Assembly: GCF_023276655.1 (NCBI RefSeq)
Contig: NZ_JALGRK010000001.1
Coordinates: 267,501 to 331,500, forward strand
From: Olsenella intestinalis
Lineage (GTDB): Bacteria > Actinomycetota > Coriobacteriia > Coriobacteriales > Atopobiaceae
Direction of reading: 5' to 3'
DNA length: 64,000 nucleotides
The notes beneath the pieces were generated by a model that saw nothing but the letters and a program-made list of their open reading frames with translations, was not told the origin of the DNA and ran no database searches. A program made the translations under genes and the position numbers. Each line of letters begins with the position of its first letter. Position 1 is the first letter of the stretch. Shown here one piece after another: positions 23,322 through 31,340 of the stretch.

Positions 23322-23400
23322 TTCAGGACTCCTTCGTTTGGCCTGGTTTCCGACCAGGCGGGATGGTATTGCCCAGGTTCCGACCTGGACACAAGCTTTG
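23322..23400 (-). ncRNA. L31 leader RNA, two tandem hairpins
   Basis: Upstream of rpmE on the minus strand are two similar hairpins, CCAGGTCGGAACCTGG (complement of 23373-23388) and GCCTGGTCGGAAACCAGGC (complement of 23341-23359). They share a GTCGGAA core and are followed by the ribosome-binding site AAGGAGT. Ribosomal-protein leaders controlling L31, including actinobacterial and coriobacterial types, have been described. The placement and the duplicated element fit one of these, with L31 probably repressing its own translation. I could not test it against a covariance model. Confidence 0.7.
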
Positions 23401-23510
23401 CTAGATTAGCAGAAATCCCAGGCGTTGCACCAGTGACGCTCCCGCATGTGAAGAACAAGTGCAGGTGAGCGCGGCGTGGTCCCCTCGAGAGACGACGGAG
23501 GCGGTTTGAC

Positions 23511-23860
23511 CAATTACTGAGATTTCAGAAAAGTCACCTGAAATTATCCGGATTACGGATTTGACACCGCCGATTACTGAGATTTCAGAAAAGTCACCTG
23601 AAATTACCCGGATTACGGATTTGACACCGCCCCTCCGAAAGCATCTTCTCTAGAGTTGCAGGTAGACGAGCCGTCGCCTCTCTGAGCATCGCGATGACTT
23701 GCGTCCTTTCCGTAATCTGAGTAATCGGCGGTGTCAAATCCGTAATCTGAGTAATTCTGTGCGTCCTTTCCGTAATCTCGCGAATTACGTGCGTCCATTC
23801 TGAAATCTGAGTAATCGACGACGTCCTTTCTGCAATCTCGCAAATCCGCTCCCACCCCGG
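23511..23860. repeat. 30-bp-period repeat array in two opposed blocks
   Basis: A 60-bp unit made of two 30-mers is repeated almost identically at 23511-23570 and 23571-23630 (cores GATTACTGAGATTTCAGAAA and GGATTACGGATTTGACACCG). After about 70 unrelated bases, 23700-23860 carries five more diverged 30-bp units on the opposite strand, such as CCGTAATCTGAGTAATCGGC. The array is AT-rich compared with its surroundings. It lies between the rpmE leader and the coaX promoter. The minus strand is open through part of it and would encode a 10-residue repeat (ITQITERT...), but with no convincing start signal. Nature unknown. Confidence 0.85.
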
Positions 23861-23907
23861 GCGTCGCCGGCCCTGAGCGAAGAAGTCACCCAGGACGCAA
23901 AGGGTGT

Positions 23908-23935
23908 TTGTGCGCAATTGAGCGGCATATATACT
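23908..23935 (+). promoter_or_regulatory. promoter of coaX
   Basis: TTGTGC (23908-23913), a 16-bp spacer and TATACT (23930-23935) give a good vegetative promoter, 48 bases ahead of the chosen coaX start. Confidence 0.6.
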
Positions 23936-23982
23936 GATTTAAGAACATGCTGCGGGACGACGAATGCAACCAGGAGGATGCC

Positions 23983-24810
23983 GTGCTTCTCACCGTTGAC
24001 GTAGGCAACACCCAGACCACGCTTGGCCTCTTCGACGAGGACGGGACGCTGCTGCGGCAGTGGCGCATGGCCACCGACCCCAGCGACACCTCCGACGAGC
24101 TGCACGCGCGCCTGTTCGGCTACTTCAGGATGTTCGACCTCGAGCTCTCGTGCGTGACCGATGCCGCCATCGCGAGCGTCGTGCCCATCCTCACGCAGGA
24201 GTGGCAGCACATGATGAAGAAGGTCCTCAAGGCCGAGGACATCCTCGTCGTCGACGCGTCCCGCGACTGCGGGATCGGCGTCGACCTCCCCGACCCGCGG
24301 CAGGTCGGTGCGGACCGCATCGCCAACGCGCTGGCCGCGAAGGAGACCTACGGCGCGCCCGTGATCGTGGTCGACTTCGGCACCGCGACCAACATCGACG
24401 TCGTCGACCGCGCGGGCAACTTCCGCGGCGGCGCCATCATGCCGGGCCTGCTGCTGTCGGCGCAGTCGCTCTTCTCGCGTGCGGCGAAGCTCTCGAGCGT
24501 CCCGCTCGTGCCGCCCGAGCGCACCCTGGGCGACACGACGGAGTCGGCGGTCCAGTCGGGCATCGTCGTCGGCGCGGCGGCGCAGGCCGAGGGCCTCGTG
24601 CATCGCATCATGGAGGAGCTCGGCGAGACGGAGACTGGGCTCGGCGAGGGCCAGCTCACCGTTGTGGGAACGGGTGGCTTCTCGGACATCGTGGCCGACG
24701 TGACCGACGTCTTCGACACGCTCGACTCGAACCTCACCGTGCGCGGCATCTACCAGATCTGGCGCCATCGCGCCGAGAAGCGCGCGCGTCGCGGCTCGCG
24801 CTCGATCTAG
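23983..24810 (+). CDS. coaX: type III pantothenate kinase
   Basis: A 275-residue ASKHA-fold kinase catalysing the first step of coenzyme A synthesis. The N-terminal VDVGNTQTTLGLF is the phosphate-1 motif. GADRIANALAA and VVDFGTATNIDVVD follow, then GGAIMPGLLLSAQSL. GTG at 23983 was chosen because AGGAGG lies 6 bases upstream and because the family starts right at this strand; an ATG at 23947 would add 12 residues of no similarity. It is convergent with the BirA-like gene, 17 bases apart. Confidence 0.94.
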   Translation: MLLTVDVGNTQTTLGLFDEDGTLLRQWRMATDPSDTSDELHARLFGYFRMFDLELSCVTDAAIASVVPILTQEWQHMMKKVLKAEDILVVDASRDCGIGVDLPDPRQVGADRIANALAAKETYGAPVIVVDFGTATNIDVVDRAGNFRGGAIMPGLLLSAQSLFSRAAKLSSVPLVPPERTLGDTTESAVQSGIVVGAAAQAEGLVHRIMEELGETETGLGEGQLTVVGTGGFSDIVADVTDVFDTLDSNLTVRGIYQIWRHRAEKRARRGSRSI

Positions 24811-24827
24811 GGCTTGCGTCAGTCGCG

Positions 24828-25382
24828 CTAGGCGCGCGGGCGCACGCGACCCATCTCGGGAGCGAGGTCCATCTCGCGCCCGTCGTCGCAGCGTACGGTG
24901 ACGCGACCCCAGACGTCGACGCCTGCGAGAACGCCACTCGCGGCGACGCGGCCGTTGGGGTAGACGACGTCGACCTCCTGGTTGGACCCCTCGAGCGCGT
25001 CGAAGTAGTCCTCGAGGACGGGCGCGAGCGGGCCGGCGACGGTGCCGGTCGCACGAAGGCGCGCCTCCCACTGGTCGCAGGATTCGAGCGCCCAGGCGCC
25101 CGCGCGCTCCAGGAGATCTGGGTCCGCCCCCTCCCCCTCGAGCGACAGCGCGAGGTCGACGTACATGCCCTCCTCGTAGCCCGCGTGCGAGCCCAGGCGG
25201 ATCAGCGAGCCGTCGCCCAGGACCACGTCGGACGGCCAGCGCACGCATGCGTCGGCGTCGCCGGCCTCGCGCAGGCCCCGGCAGATGCCGAGCGCGCAGA
25301 CGGCGGGCACGCAAGTGAGCAGGTGCATCGGGACCTCGGGGCGCAGGCGCCGGGTGAGGCCCGTGGCGGAGTCCTCGGCCAT
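24828..25382 (-). CDS. BirA-like protein: biotin ligase core fragment plus C-terminal SH3-like domain
   Basis: A 184-residue protein. CVRWPSDVVLGDGSLIRLGS resembles the biotin-ligase WPNDV..gKL segment, and the C-terminal GVLAGVDVWGRVTVRCDDGR is the small beta-barrel. The N-terminal third of a ligase, with the GRGRxxR biotin-adenylate loop, is missing, and the lysine after WPND is not evident. It may be a degenerate or accessory homologue. ATG at 25382 is one base after the folP-folK stop with GGAAG before it, so it is the last gene of that operon. Confidence 0.55.
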   Translation of the reverse strand: MAEDSATGLTRRLRPEVPMHLLTCVPAVCALGICRGLREAGDADACVRWPSDVVLGDGSLIRLGSHAGYEEGMYVDLALSLEGEGADPDLLERAGAWALESCDQWEARLRATGTVAGPLAPVLEDYFDALEGSNQEVDVVYPNGRVAASGVLAGVDVWGRVTVRCDDGREMDLAPEMGRVRPRA

Positions 25383-25383
25383 G

Positions 25384-26826
25384 CTACTTCCAATCCAGCT
25401 CGCCGAGCTCGGACACCACGTGACCCACGCGGTCGTGCGGGGCGAACACGGGCACGCCGGCGTGCATGAGGAAGCGTGCCGGGTCGTGCATGAGGTCCTC
25501 CATCGGCACGAGCACGTAGTCGCGCTCGCCGAGGTGCGGGTGGGGCAGCGTGAGCTTGGCGCCCGCGTGGCACTCGTCCTCGATCCAGCAGAGGTCGCAG
25601 TCGATCGTGCGCGGGCCGTGGCCGGCAAGCTTCGGGTCGCGCACGCGCTTGAGCTTGGACTCGACGTCCATCAGCGCGTCCACGAGCACGATCGGGTGGA
25701 GCTCGGTGCGGATCTCGACGACGGCGTTGGCGACGGGCGTCGCGATGCCGTAGGCGGGCTCGGTCTCGTAGGCGTGGCTCGCCTGCACGACACAGGTGAG
25801 CGGAATCTCGTTGATGAGGCGGACGGCGCGCGAGAGGTTGCCCACGCGGTCGCCCACGTTGGAGCCGAGGGAAATGAAGCCCTGGCGCGGGTCGTTCTTC
25901 GCGACGGCCCAGTACGAGTTGAGGGCCTGCGTGGCGCCCGCGACGTCGTGGACGCGCAGCACGCGCGCGCCCGACTCGACGGCCGAGAGGATCACGCCAC
26001 CGGTCGCGGCGTCGCGCGCGGCCGCATCCTTGACGCCGCTGATGGCGCCCACGAAGCGCTTGCGCGAGACGGCGCAGGCGACGGGGTAGCCCATCGAGGT
26101 GAGCTTCTTGGTCGCGCGCTGGATGACCACGTCCTGGTCGGCGTCCTTGTCGAAACCCGGGCCGGGGTCGACGCAGATGCACTCGTGCGGCACGCCTGCG
26201 CGCATGAGCACGCGCGCCTGGTCGCCCAGAAAGCCCATGATCTCGCGCATGATGGGCGCCTCCTCCGGGAGGGTGAAGCGCCTCGTGCTCGTGGGGACGT
26301 TGCGCGCGGGGTGCGCGGAGTCGAGCGTGACCGAGCGTCGCGTGCTCGCGCCGTTCAGGCGGTTCCAGTGCATGACGAGGCAGCCGAGGCCGGTCTCGGT
26401 CGCAAGCTGCACCATGGCCGGGTCAGTGAACCCGCTGACGTCGTTGAGGATCGAGACGCCGAGCCGCGCGCACAGGCGGGCCACCTCGGCGTGGCGCGTG
26501 TCGACCGAGATGATCGCCGACGGCGCCTCTGCCAGGATGCCGCGCACCACAGGAACGACGCGCTCGGCCTCGACCTTGGGCGAGACGGGCGTGGCCCCGG
26601 GGCGGGTGGACTCTCCCCCGACGTCGATGATGTCCGCTCCCTCGTCGAGCATCTCGAGGCCGCGACGCACGGCGCGCTCCACGTCGAGCACGCCCTCCCC
26701 GTCGTCGAGGTTGCCCCCGTCGGAGAAGGAGTCGGGCGTCACGTTGAGGATGCCCATGACGCGCGGGCGGGCAAGCGACAGCTCGTGCCTGCCGCAGCGC
26801 CAAACGGAATAGTCTTCTCGAAGCAT
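25384..26826 (-). CDS. folP: FolP-FolK fusion: dihydropteroate synthase plus HPPK
   Basis: A 480-residue bifunctional folate enzyme. Residues ~1-300 are dihydropteroate synthase: RVMGILNVTPDSFSDGG, DVGGESTRPGA, and VDPGPGFDKD. Residues ~316-480 are 6-hydroxymethyl-dihydropterin pyrophosphokinase: FISLGSNVGDRVGNLSRAV and HGPRTIDCDLCW. HPPK acts just before DHPS, so the fusion joins consecutive steps, but in the order FolP-FolK; better-known fusions run FolK-FolP. No folB aldolase domain is visible. ATG at 26826 with GGAGGG upstream. Confidence 0.93.
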   Translation of the reverse strand: MLREDYSVWRCGRHELSLARPRVMGILNVTPDSFSDGGNLDDGEGVLDVERAVRRGLEMLDEGADIIDVGGESTRPGATPVSPKVEAERVVPVVRGILAEAPSAIISVDTRHAEVARLCARLGVSILNDVSGFTDPAMVQLATETGLGCLVMHWNRLNGASTRRSVTLDSAHPARNVPTSTRRFTLPEEAPIMREIMGFLGDQARVLMRAGVPHECICVDPGPGFDKDADQDVVIQRATKKLTSMGYPVACAVSRKRFVGAISGVKDAAARDAATGGVILSAVESGARVLRVHDVAGATQALNSYWAVAKNDPRQGFISLGSNVGDRVGNLSRAVRLINEIPLTCVVQASHAYETEPAYGIATPVANAVVEIRTELHPIVLVDALMDVESKLKRVRDPKLAGHGPRTIDCDLCWIEDECHAGAKLTLPHPHLGERDYVLVPMEDLMHDPARFLMHAGVPVFAPHDRVGHVVSELGELDWK

Positions 26827-26948
26827 GGCTCGAAGCCCTCCAAGGTCGAAGGGACGCCCGCCGCCCTCGGGACCGGGCCCGGCGGCGGCGCTCACTCGGC
26901 CCCTATGGCGGCCGACCTGCTCGCAGGCGTCCCCGAGTGTTCTACACG

Positions 26949-26978
26949 ATTGTAGCGAGTCCAGCGCGACGCGGCCAA
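26949..26978 (-). promoter_or_regulatory. promoter of folP-folK and BirA-like operon
   Basis: On the minus strand TTGGCC (complement of 26973-26978), an 18-bp spacer and TACAAT (complement of 26949-26954) precede the fusion gene by about 120 bases. Confidence 0.5.
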
Positions 26979-27035
26979 AGCTCGCGGCGAAGCTCTACGA
27001 CTTCTACGGCAGCGTGCAGGCGAGAAGAGCCTGCC

Positions 27036-27776
27036 CTACCAGTCGAAGGCCTGTGCTATGTCGCACGCGCACACGAGGTCGGCGGCCGCGTCACGCGACG
27101 TCGGCTGCAGGTTCACGATCGCGAGCGTGCTGCCCTGGAAGTAGTTGACGAGCCCCGCCGCCGGGTAGACCACGAGCGACGTCCCGCCGATGATCAGCAT
27201 GTCGCAGCTCGAGATCGCGCGCACGCTCTCCTCGAGCACGCGCTCGTCGAGCGACTCCTCGTAGAGCACGACGTCCGGCTTGACCACGCCGCCGCACTCG
27301 CAGGTCGGCACGCCCTCGGTCTCGAGCATCCACTCCTGCGAGTAGCTCCTCCCGCAGCGCACGCACCGGTTGCGATGCGTCGAGCCGTGCAGCTCGAGCA
27401 CCCGCTTCGAGCCCGCCATCTGGTGCAGCCCGTCAATGTTCTGCGTGATGACCGCGTCGAGCTTGCCCTGCCCCTCGAGCTCGGCCAGCTTCAGGTGTGC
27501 GCGGTTGGGCCGCGCCTCGGGCGCGCACATCATCGTGCGGTAGAAGTCGTAGAAGGCCTCGGGGTCCTGCTCCCACAGGTGGTGGCTCAGCAGCTCCTCG
27601 GGCGAGTAGATGCTCGAGAAGTTCTGGTTGTACAGCCCGTTCTCGCTGCGGAAGTCGGGAATGCCGCTCGCCGTCGACACGCCCGCGCCGCCAAAGAACA
27701 CGACGCTCCCCGCGGCCTCGACGGCACCCCTCAGCGCGTCGCGCGCCTCGATTGCATCCGTGATGATGCGACCCAT
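27036..27776 (-). CDS. NAD-dependent protein deacylase, Sir2 family
   Basis: A 246-residue sirtuin. GAGVSTASGIPDFRS (residues ~30-44) binds NAD. TQNIDGLH follows, and the catalytic His is in ELHGS. A zinc knuckle (RCVRCGRSY ... CECGG) and VVLYEESL are intact. It removes acyl groups from lysines with NAD as co-substrate. ATG at 27776 with GGGAGG before it. A GAGAAGAGC copy lies 6 bases past the stop and another in the divergent promoter region at 27817. Confidence 0.93.
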   Translation of the reverse strand: MGRIITDAIEARDALRGAVEAAGSVVFFGGAGVSTASGIPDFRSENGLYNQNFSSIYSPEELLSHHLWEQDPEAFYDFYRTMMCAPEARPNRAHLKLAELEGQGKLDAVITQNIDGLHQMAGSKRVLELHGSTHRNRCVRCGRSYSQEWMLETEGVPTCECGGVVKPDVVLYEESLDERVLEESVRAISSCDMLIIGGTSLVVYPAAGLVNYFQGSTLAIVNLQPTSRDAAADLVCACDIAQAFDW

Positions 27777-27938
27777 CCGACCTCCCTCGCCCACGCGGCC
27801 ACTCCGACCGCGAACCGCTCTTCTCGAACACACGGTAACACTTTACCGACACCTCGCCGCAAGCCACCGCGCATCCACTAGGGTAGGAAGGGCGCCCCTG
27901 CGGCGCACGCATGTCAACACAGCAGAAGGGCAGACGAC

Positions 27939-28922
27939 ATGGGCGAGAAGAGCATGGCGCCAGAGGCTGCGACCAAGACCGAGACCCAGGCCGCGTCCCA
28001 GGCTGCGACCCCGCAGGCCGCGACCCCGCAGAACAACGTCTTCGACTGCGCCCTCGTGTTCGAGGGCGGGGGCTTTCGCGGCGCCTACACGGCAGGCATC
28101 GCGAACGCCCTGCTCGAGCACGAGGTCTACTTCGACTTCGTCTGCGGGATCTCGGCAGGCGCGAGCCACACCGTCAACTACGTGAGCCGCGACCACACGC
28201 GCGTGAAGGAGGCCTTCATGGCGCGCGCCGACCCGGCGCAGATCGGCAACTTCGTCACCTTCCTGCGCGGACGGGGCTACTTCAACGCCGACTACCTCTA
28301 CGCCGGCTGCGTGCGAGACGGCCGCCTGCCCTTCGACTTCGACGCGTTTCGCGCCAACCCCGCGCGCATCGCCATCCAGGCCTTCGAGCGCGACACCGGC
28401 CTCAGCGTCACCTTCACCAAGGACGACATGAACGACGTCTGGGACCTGCTCACCCGCGTGCGCGCGAGCTCAACGCTGCCGGTCATGATGCCGCCCGAGC
28501 CCATCGACGAGACCGTCTACCTCGACGGCGGCCTGGGCAGGGGCGCCGGCATCCCCGTCACGCTCGCCGAGGACGCCGGCTTCGAGCGCTTCCTCTTCGT
28601 CGGGACCCGCCCGCGCGGCTACCGCAAGACCACGCCCACCAAGCACGAGCGCGACGTGATCATGCGCCTGGGAGCGAGCAACCCCTACCTCAGGAACGCT
28701 CTTCTCACCCGCGCGGAGCGCTACAACGCCGAGCTCGACCGCCTTGCCGGTATGGAGCGCGAGGGGCGGCTGCTCTGGCTCGCGCCCGACCCCATGCCCG
28801 TCTCGAGCACGACGACCGACACGCTCGAGCTCGAGCAGGCCTACAAGATGGGCCACGCGCTCGCCGAGCGCGAGATCGACCGCATCTGCGACTTCGCGTT
28901 TGGAGGCACCGATGGCCGATAG
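27939..28922 (+). CDS. patatin-like phospholipase
   Basis: A 327-residue cytosolic acyl hydrolase. The oxyanion hole is GGGFRG (~43-48), the nucleophile elbow GISAGAS with Ser ~72, and the dyad aspartate lies in YLDGGLG. Residues 1-32 are an unstructured Ala/Thr/Gln tail. The start may be ATG at 27939 or the ATG at 27954, which directly follows a GAGAAGAGC copy. The last 11 bases overlap xth. It is divergent from the sirtuin. Substrate unknown. Confidence 0.9.
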   Translation: MGEKSMAPEAATKTETQAASQAATPQAATPQNNVFDCALVFEGGGFRGAYTAGIANALLEHEVYFDFVCGISAGASHTVNYVSRDHTRVKEAFMARADPAQIGNFVTFLRGRGYFNADYLYAGCVRDGRLPFDFDAFRANPARIAIQAFERDTGLSVTFTKDDMNDVWDLLTRVRASSTLPVMMPPEPIDETVYLDGGLGRGAGIPVTLAEDAGFERFLFVGTRPRGYRKTTPTKHERDVIMRLGASNPYLRNALLTRAERYNAELDRLAGMEREGRLLWLAPDPMPVSSTTTDTLELEQAYKMGHALAEREIDRICDFAFGGTDGR

Positions 28923-29718
28923 CAAGCCAGCCGAGAAAAGCGGCGGCGACGGCCGCATCAAGCTCGTCTCATGGAACGTCAACGGGCTTCGCGCCACGCT
29001 CAAGAAGGACCCGAGCTTCACCGACGTGATGGCCGCGCTCGACGCGGACGTCTTCGCCGTGCAGGAGACGAAGCTGCAGGCCGGCCAGGTCGAGCTCGAC
29101 ACGCCCGGCTACCACCAGACCTGGAGCTACGCCGAGCGCAAGGGCTACTCCGGCACGGCCGTGTTCTCGCGCTGGGAGCCTCTGCAGGTCGTGCGCACGA
29201 TCGGCTGCGAGGCGGCCGACGACGAGGGCCGCGTGTGCGCCCTCGAGTTCGACGACTTCTGGTTCGTCGACGTCTACACGCCCAACGCCAAGCAGGGGCT
29301 CCTGCGCATCGACGAGCGCATGGCGTGGGACGAGCGCTACCGCGCGTTCTTGCAGGAGCTCGACCAGGACAAGCCGGTCATCACCTGCGGCGACTTCAAC
29401 GTCGCGCACAACGAGATCGACCTCAAGAACCCCGGTCCCAACCGCGGCAACGCAGGCTTCTCGGACCAGGAGCGCGACGGCTTCTCCAACCTGCTCGACG
29501 CCGGGTTCACCGACACGTTCCGCGCACTCAACCCCACGCTCGAGGGCGCCTACAGCTGGTGGAGCTACCGCTTCAACGCGCGCAAGAACAACGCCGGCTG
29601 GCGCATCGACTACTTCCTGGTGAGCGACCGCATCGCCGATCGCGTGGTCGACGCGACGATCCACGCCGACGTGTTCGGCTCCGACCACTGCCCCGTCGGG
29701 CTCGAGATCGAGCTATAG
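28912..29718 (+). CDS. xth: exodeoxyribonuclease III (AP endonuclease family)
   Basis: A 268-residue EEP-fold nuclease for base-excision repair. IKLVSWNVNGLRA, AVQETKLQ, VYTPNA, CGDFNVAHNEIDLKNP and the terminal SDHCPVGLEIEL carry the metal and catalytic residues. The ATG overlaps the patatin stop (ATGGCCGATAG), and TGGAGG stands 6 bases upstream, so the two genes are coupled. Downstream, CAGGCGC...GCGCCTG (29743-29766) may be a weak terminator. Confidence 0.93.
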   Translation: MADSKPAEKSGGDGRIKLVSWNVNGLRATLKKDPSFTDVMAALDADVFAVQETKLQAGQVELDTPGYHQTWSYAERKGYSGTAVFSRWEPLQVVRTIGCEAADDEGRVCALEFDDFWFVDVYTPNAKQGLLRIDERMAWDERYRAFLQELDQDKPVITCGDFNVAHNEIDLKNPGPNRGNAGFSDQERDGFSNLLDAGFTDTFRALNPTLEGAYSWWSYRFNARKNNAGWRIDYFLVSDRIADRVVDATIHADVFGSDHCPVGLEIEL

Positions 29719-29820
29719 GAGCACCCGCGACCAAACAGACCTCAGGCGCGCAACGTCTGGCGCCTGCCTGTCCCCACTTCCGAGGAGACAGGGCTGTCAT
29801 GCTGCGACTTTCTAATTAAG

Positions 29821-29880
29821 TTACGATATACTTAGTTACGATATACTTAGTTACGATATACTTAGTTACGATATGACTTC
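29821..29880 (+). repeat. 15-bp tandem repeat upstream of ATPase gene
   Basis: Three perfect copies of TTACGATATACTTAG followed by a fourth, diverged copy (TTACGATATGACTTC), ending 37 bases before the start of the ATPase gene. Each unit carries a TATACT, which could act as a -10 element. The AT-rich array stands out from its GC-rich surroundings. It probably holds the promoter and serial operator sites; the binding factor is unknown. Confidence 0.9.
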
Positions 29881-29917
29881 TTCGTACCGCATGACCTTCG
29901 CTCGAAGGAGGAGTCCC

Positions 29918-31336
29918 ATGTTCATTGGACGCAAGCGCGAGCTGGAGCTGCTGGAATCGGCCTACCGTTCGGACAAGTTCGAAATGGTCGTCGTCTACGG
30001 CCGACGCCGCGTGGGAAAGACCGCGCTGCTCAACAAGTTCATATCCGACAAGCCCCACGCCGCCCTGCTCACCGCCCAGCAGACCGTGGCCCAGGAGAAC
30101 CTCGAGCGCCTCAGCGACGCCGTGGCCGCGATGGACCGGAACGGCGAGGCGTCGCGCGCGGTCGCCCCAACCAGCGACCTGACGTACCGCACCTTCTCTG
30201 CGGCCCTGTCCCACGCGTTCGAGTCGGCGTCTGTCGAGCGTCACGTGCTCGTGATTGACGAATACCCGTACCTGGCCGAAAGCGAGCCGGGGATCTCCTC
30301 CCTGCTCCAGACCCTCATCGACCAGCACAAGACCGACAGCAGGCTGATGCTCGTCCTCTGCGGCTCGTCGATGGGCTTCATGGAGCATCAGGTGCTGGGC
30401 GAGAAGAGCCCCCTCTACGGACGACGCACCGCCCAAATCAAGCTCCAGCCCTTCGACGTGTTCGAGGCCGCGCAGATGCTTGGCGACCCCGATCCCCAGA
30501 AGGCCGTCGAACTGTACGGAATCGTCGGGGGCGTCCCCCTCTACCTCGAGCAGCTCGATGCCAGCAAAAGCGTCGAGTGGAACATCGCGAACAGGGTCCT
30601 CAAGACGGGAGCCTTCCTCATCGCCGAGCCCGAGAACTTCATGATGCAGGAGCTGCGCGCGCCGGCACGGTACAACGCGGTCCTCACGTCCATCGCGCGC
30701 GGTCGCGTGAGGCCCCAGGAGATCGCCGATGCGATCGGGGTGAGCGCCGGCCTCGTCCAGCAATACCTCGCACGCCTCGAGGAGCTGTCCATCGTCAAGC
30801 GCATAACGCCGGCCACCTCGAAGAAGCGCCGCCAGGTTCGCTACGTGATTTGCGACAACCTCTTCCGCTTCCACCACACCTTCGCCATCAAGTACTCGAC
30901 GCCCATCGAGGCAGGCATGTCCGACGCCGTCGCGCGGCGAATCGTCCGAGAAGAGCTTTCCACGTACCTGGGCGCCACGTTCGAGGACGTCTGTCGCCAG
31001 TGGGTGCTGCGCAAGGCGGCTTCGGGCGAGCTCGACATGCTCCCGCAGACGGCCGGAACGTGGTGGGGAACCAACCCCATCGAGCGGCATGAGGAGGAGA
31101 TCGACCTCGTCGTGCAGGACGTCGACGGAAGCCTGCTCGTCGGCGAATGCAAATGGAACACCACGCCGGTCGACGCCAGCGTCATCGGCGTGCTGCGCCG
31201 TCGCGCGTCCCTACTGCAGGATGGCGCGTCCGCGCGCCTCGCCCTGTTCTCGAAGTCGGGCTTCGACGACGAGTGCCAGGTGAAGGCACGCGACCAAGCA
31301 GTCCTCCTCAAGGACCTGGGCGGGCTCTTCTCCTAA
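29918..31336 (+). CDS. ATPase_2/DUF234-type protein: P-loop ATPase, winged helix, PD-(D/E)XK-like nuclease end
   Basis: A 472-residue protein. It starts MFIGRKRELELLESAY, with the P-loop GRRRVGKT at ~28-35 and a Walker-B-like VLVIDEYPYLAE. A winged helix (PQEIADAIGVSAGLVQQYL) follows around 270. The C-terminal domain reads EIDLVV...LLVGECKW (D~396, E~410, K~412), which fits a PD-(D/E)XK nuclease core. This is the architecture of the archaeal-type ATPase/DUF234 family, which is often patchily distributed and of unknown function. ATG at 29918 with AAGGAGGAG. It carries three GAGAAGAGC copies, one at its stop codon. Confidence 0.85.
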   Translation: MFIGRKRELELLESAYRSDKFEMVVVYGRRRVGKTALLNKFISDKPHAALLTAQQTVAQENLERLSDAVAAMDRNGEASRAVAPTSDLTYRTFSAALSHAFESASVERHVLVIDEYPYLAESEPGISSLLQTLIDQHKTDSRLMLVLCGSSMGFMEHQVLGEKSPLYGRRTAQIKLQPFDVFEAAQMLGDPDPQKAVELYGIVGGVPLYLEQLDASKSVEWNIANRVLKTGAFLIAEPENFMMQELRAPARYNAVLTSIARGRVRPQEIADAIGVSAGLVQQYLARLEELSIVKRITPATSKKRRQVRYVICDNLFRFHHTFAIKYSTPIEAGMSDAVARRIVREELSTYLGATFEDVCRQWVLRKAASGELDMLPQTAGTWWGTNPIERHEEEIDLVVQDVDGSLLVGECKWNTTPVDASVIGVLRRRASLLQDGASARLALFSKSGFDDECQVKARDQAVLLKDLGGLFS

Positions 31337-31340
31337 TCCC

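Noticed and set aside
23511-23860. CRISPR array
   Set aside because: The 30-bp period has no alternating unique spacers, units diverge gradually, half lie in the opposite direction, and no cas genes are near.
23594-23917. Protein of ~107 residues with a 10-residue repeat on the minus strand through the repeat array
   Set aside because: The periodicity follows from the 30-bp DNA repeat; there is no ribosome site and the frame runs into non-repeat sequence without similarity.
29816-31090. Minus-strand frame opposite the ATPase, ending in repeated KYIVT
   Set aside because: It is an antisense shadow; the repeat comes from the 15-bp tandem DNA repeat.
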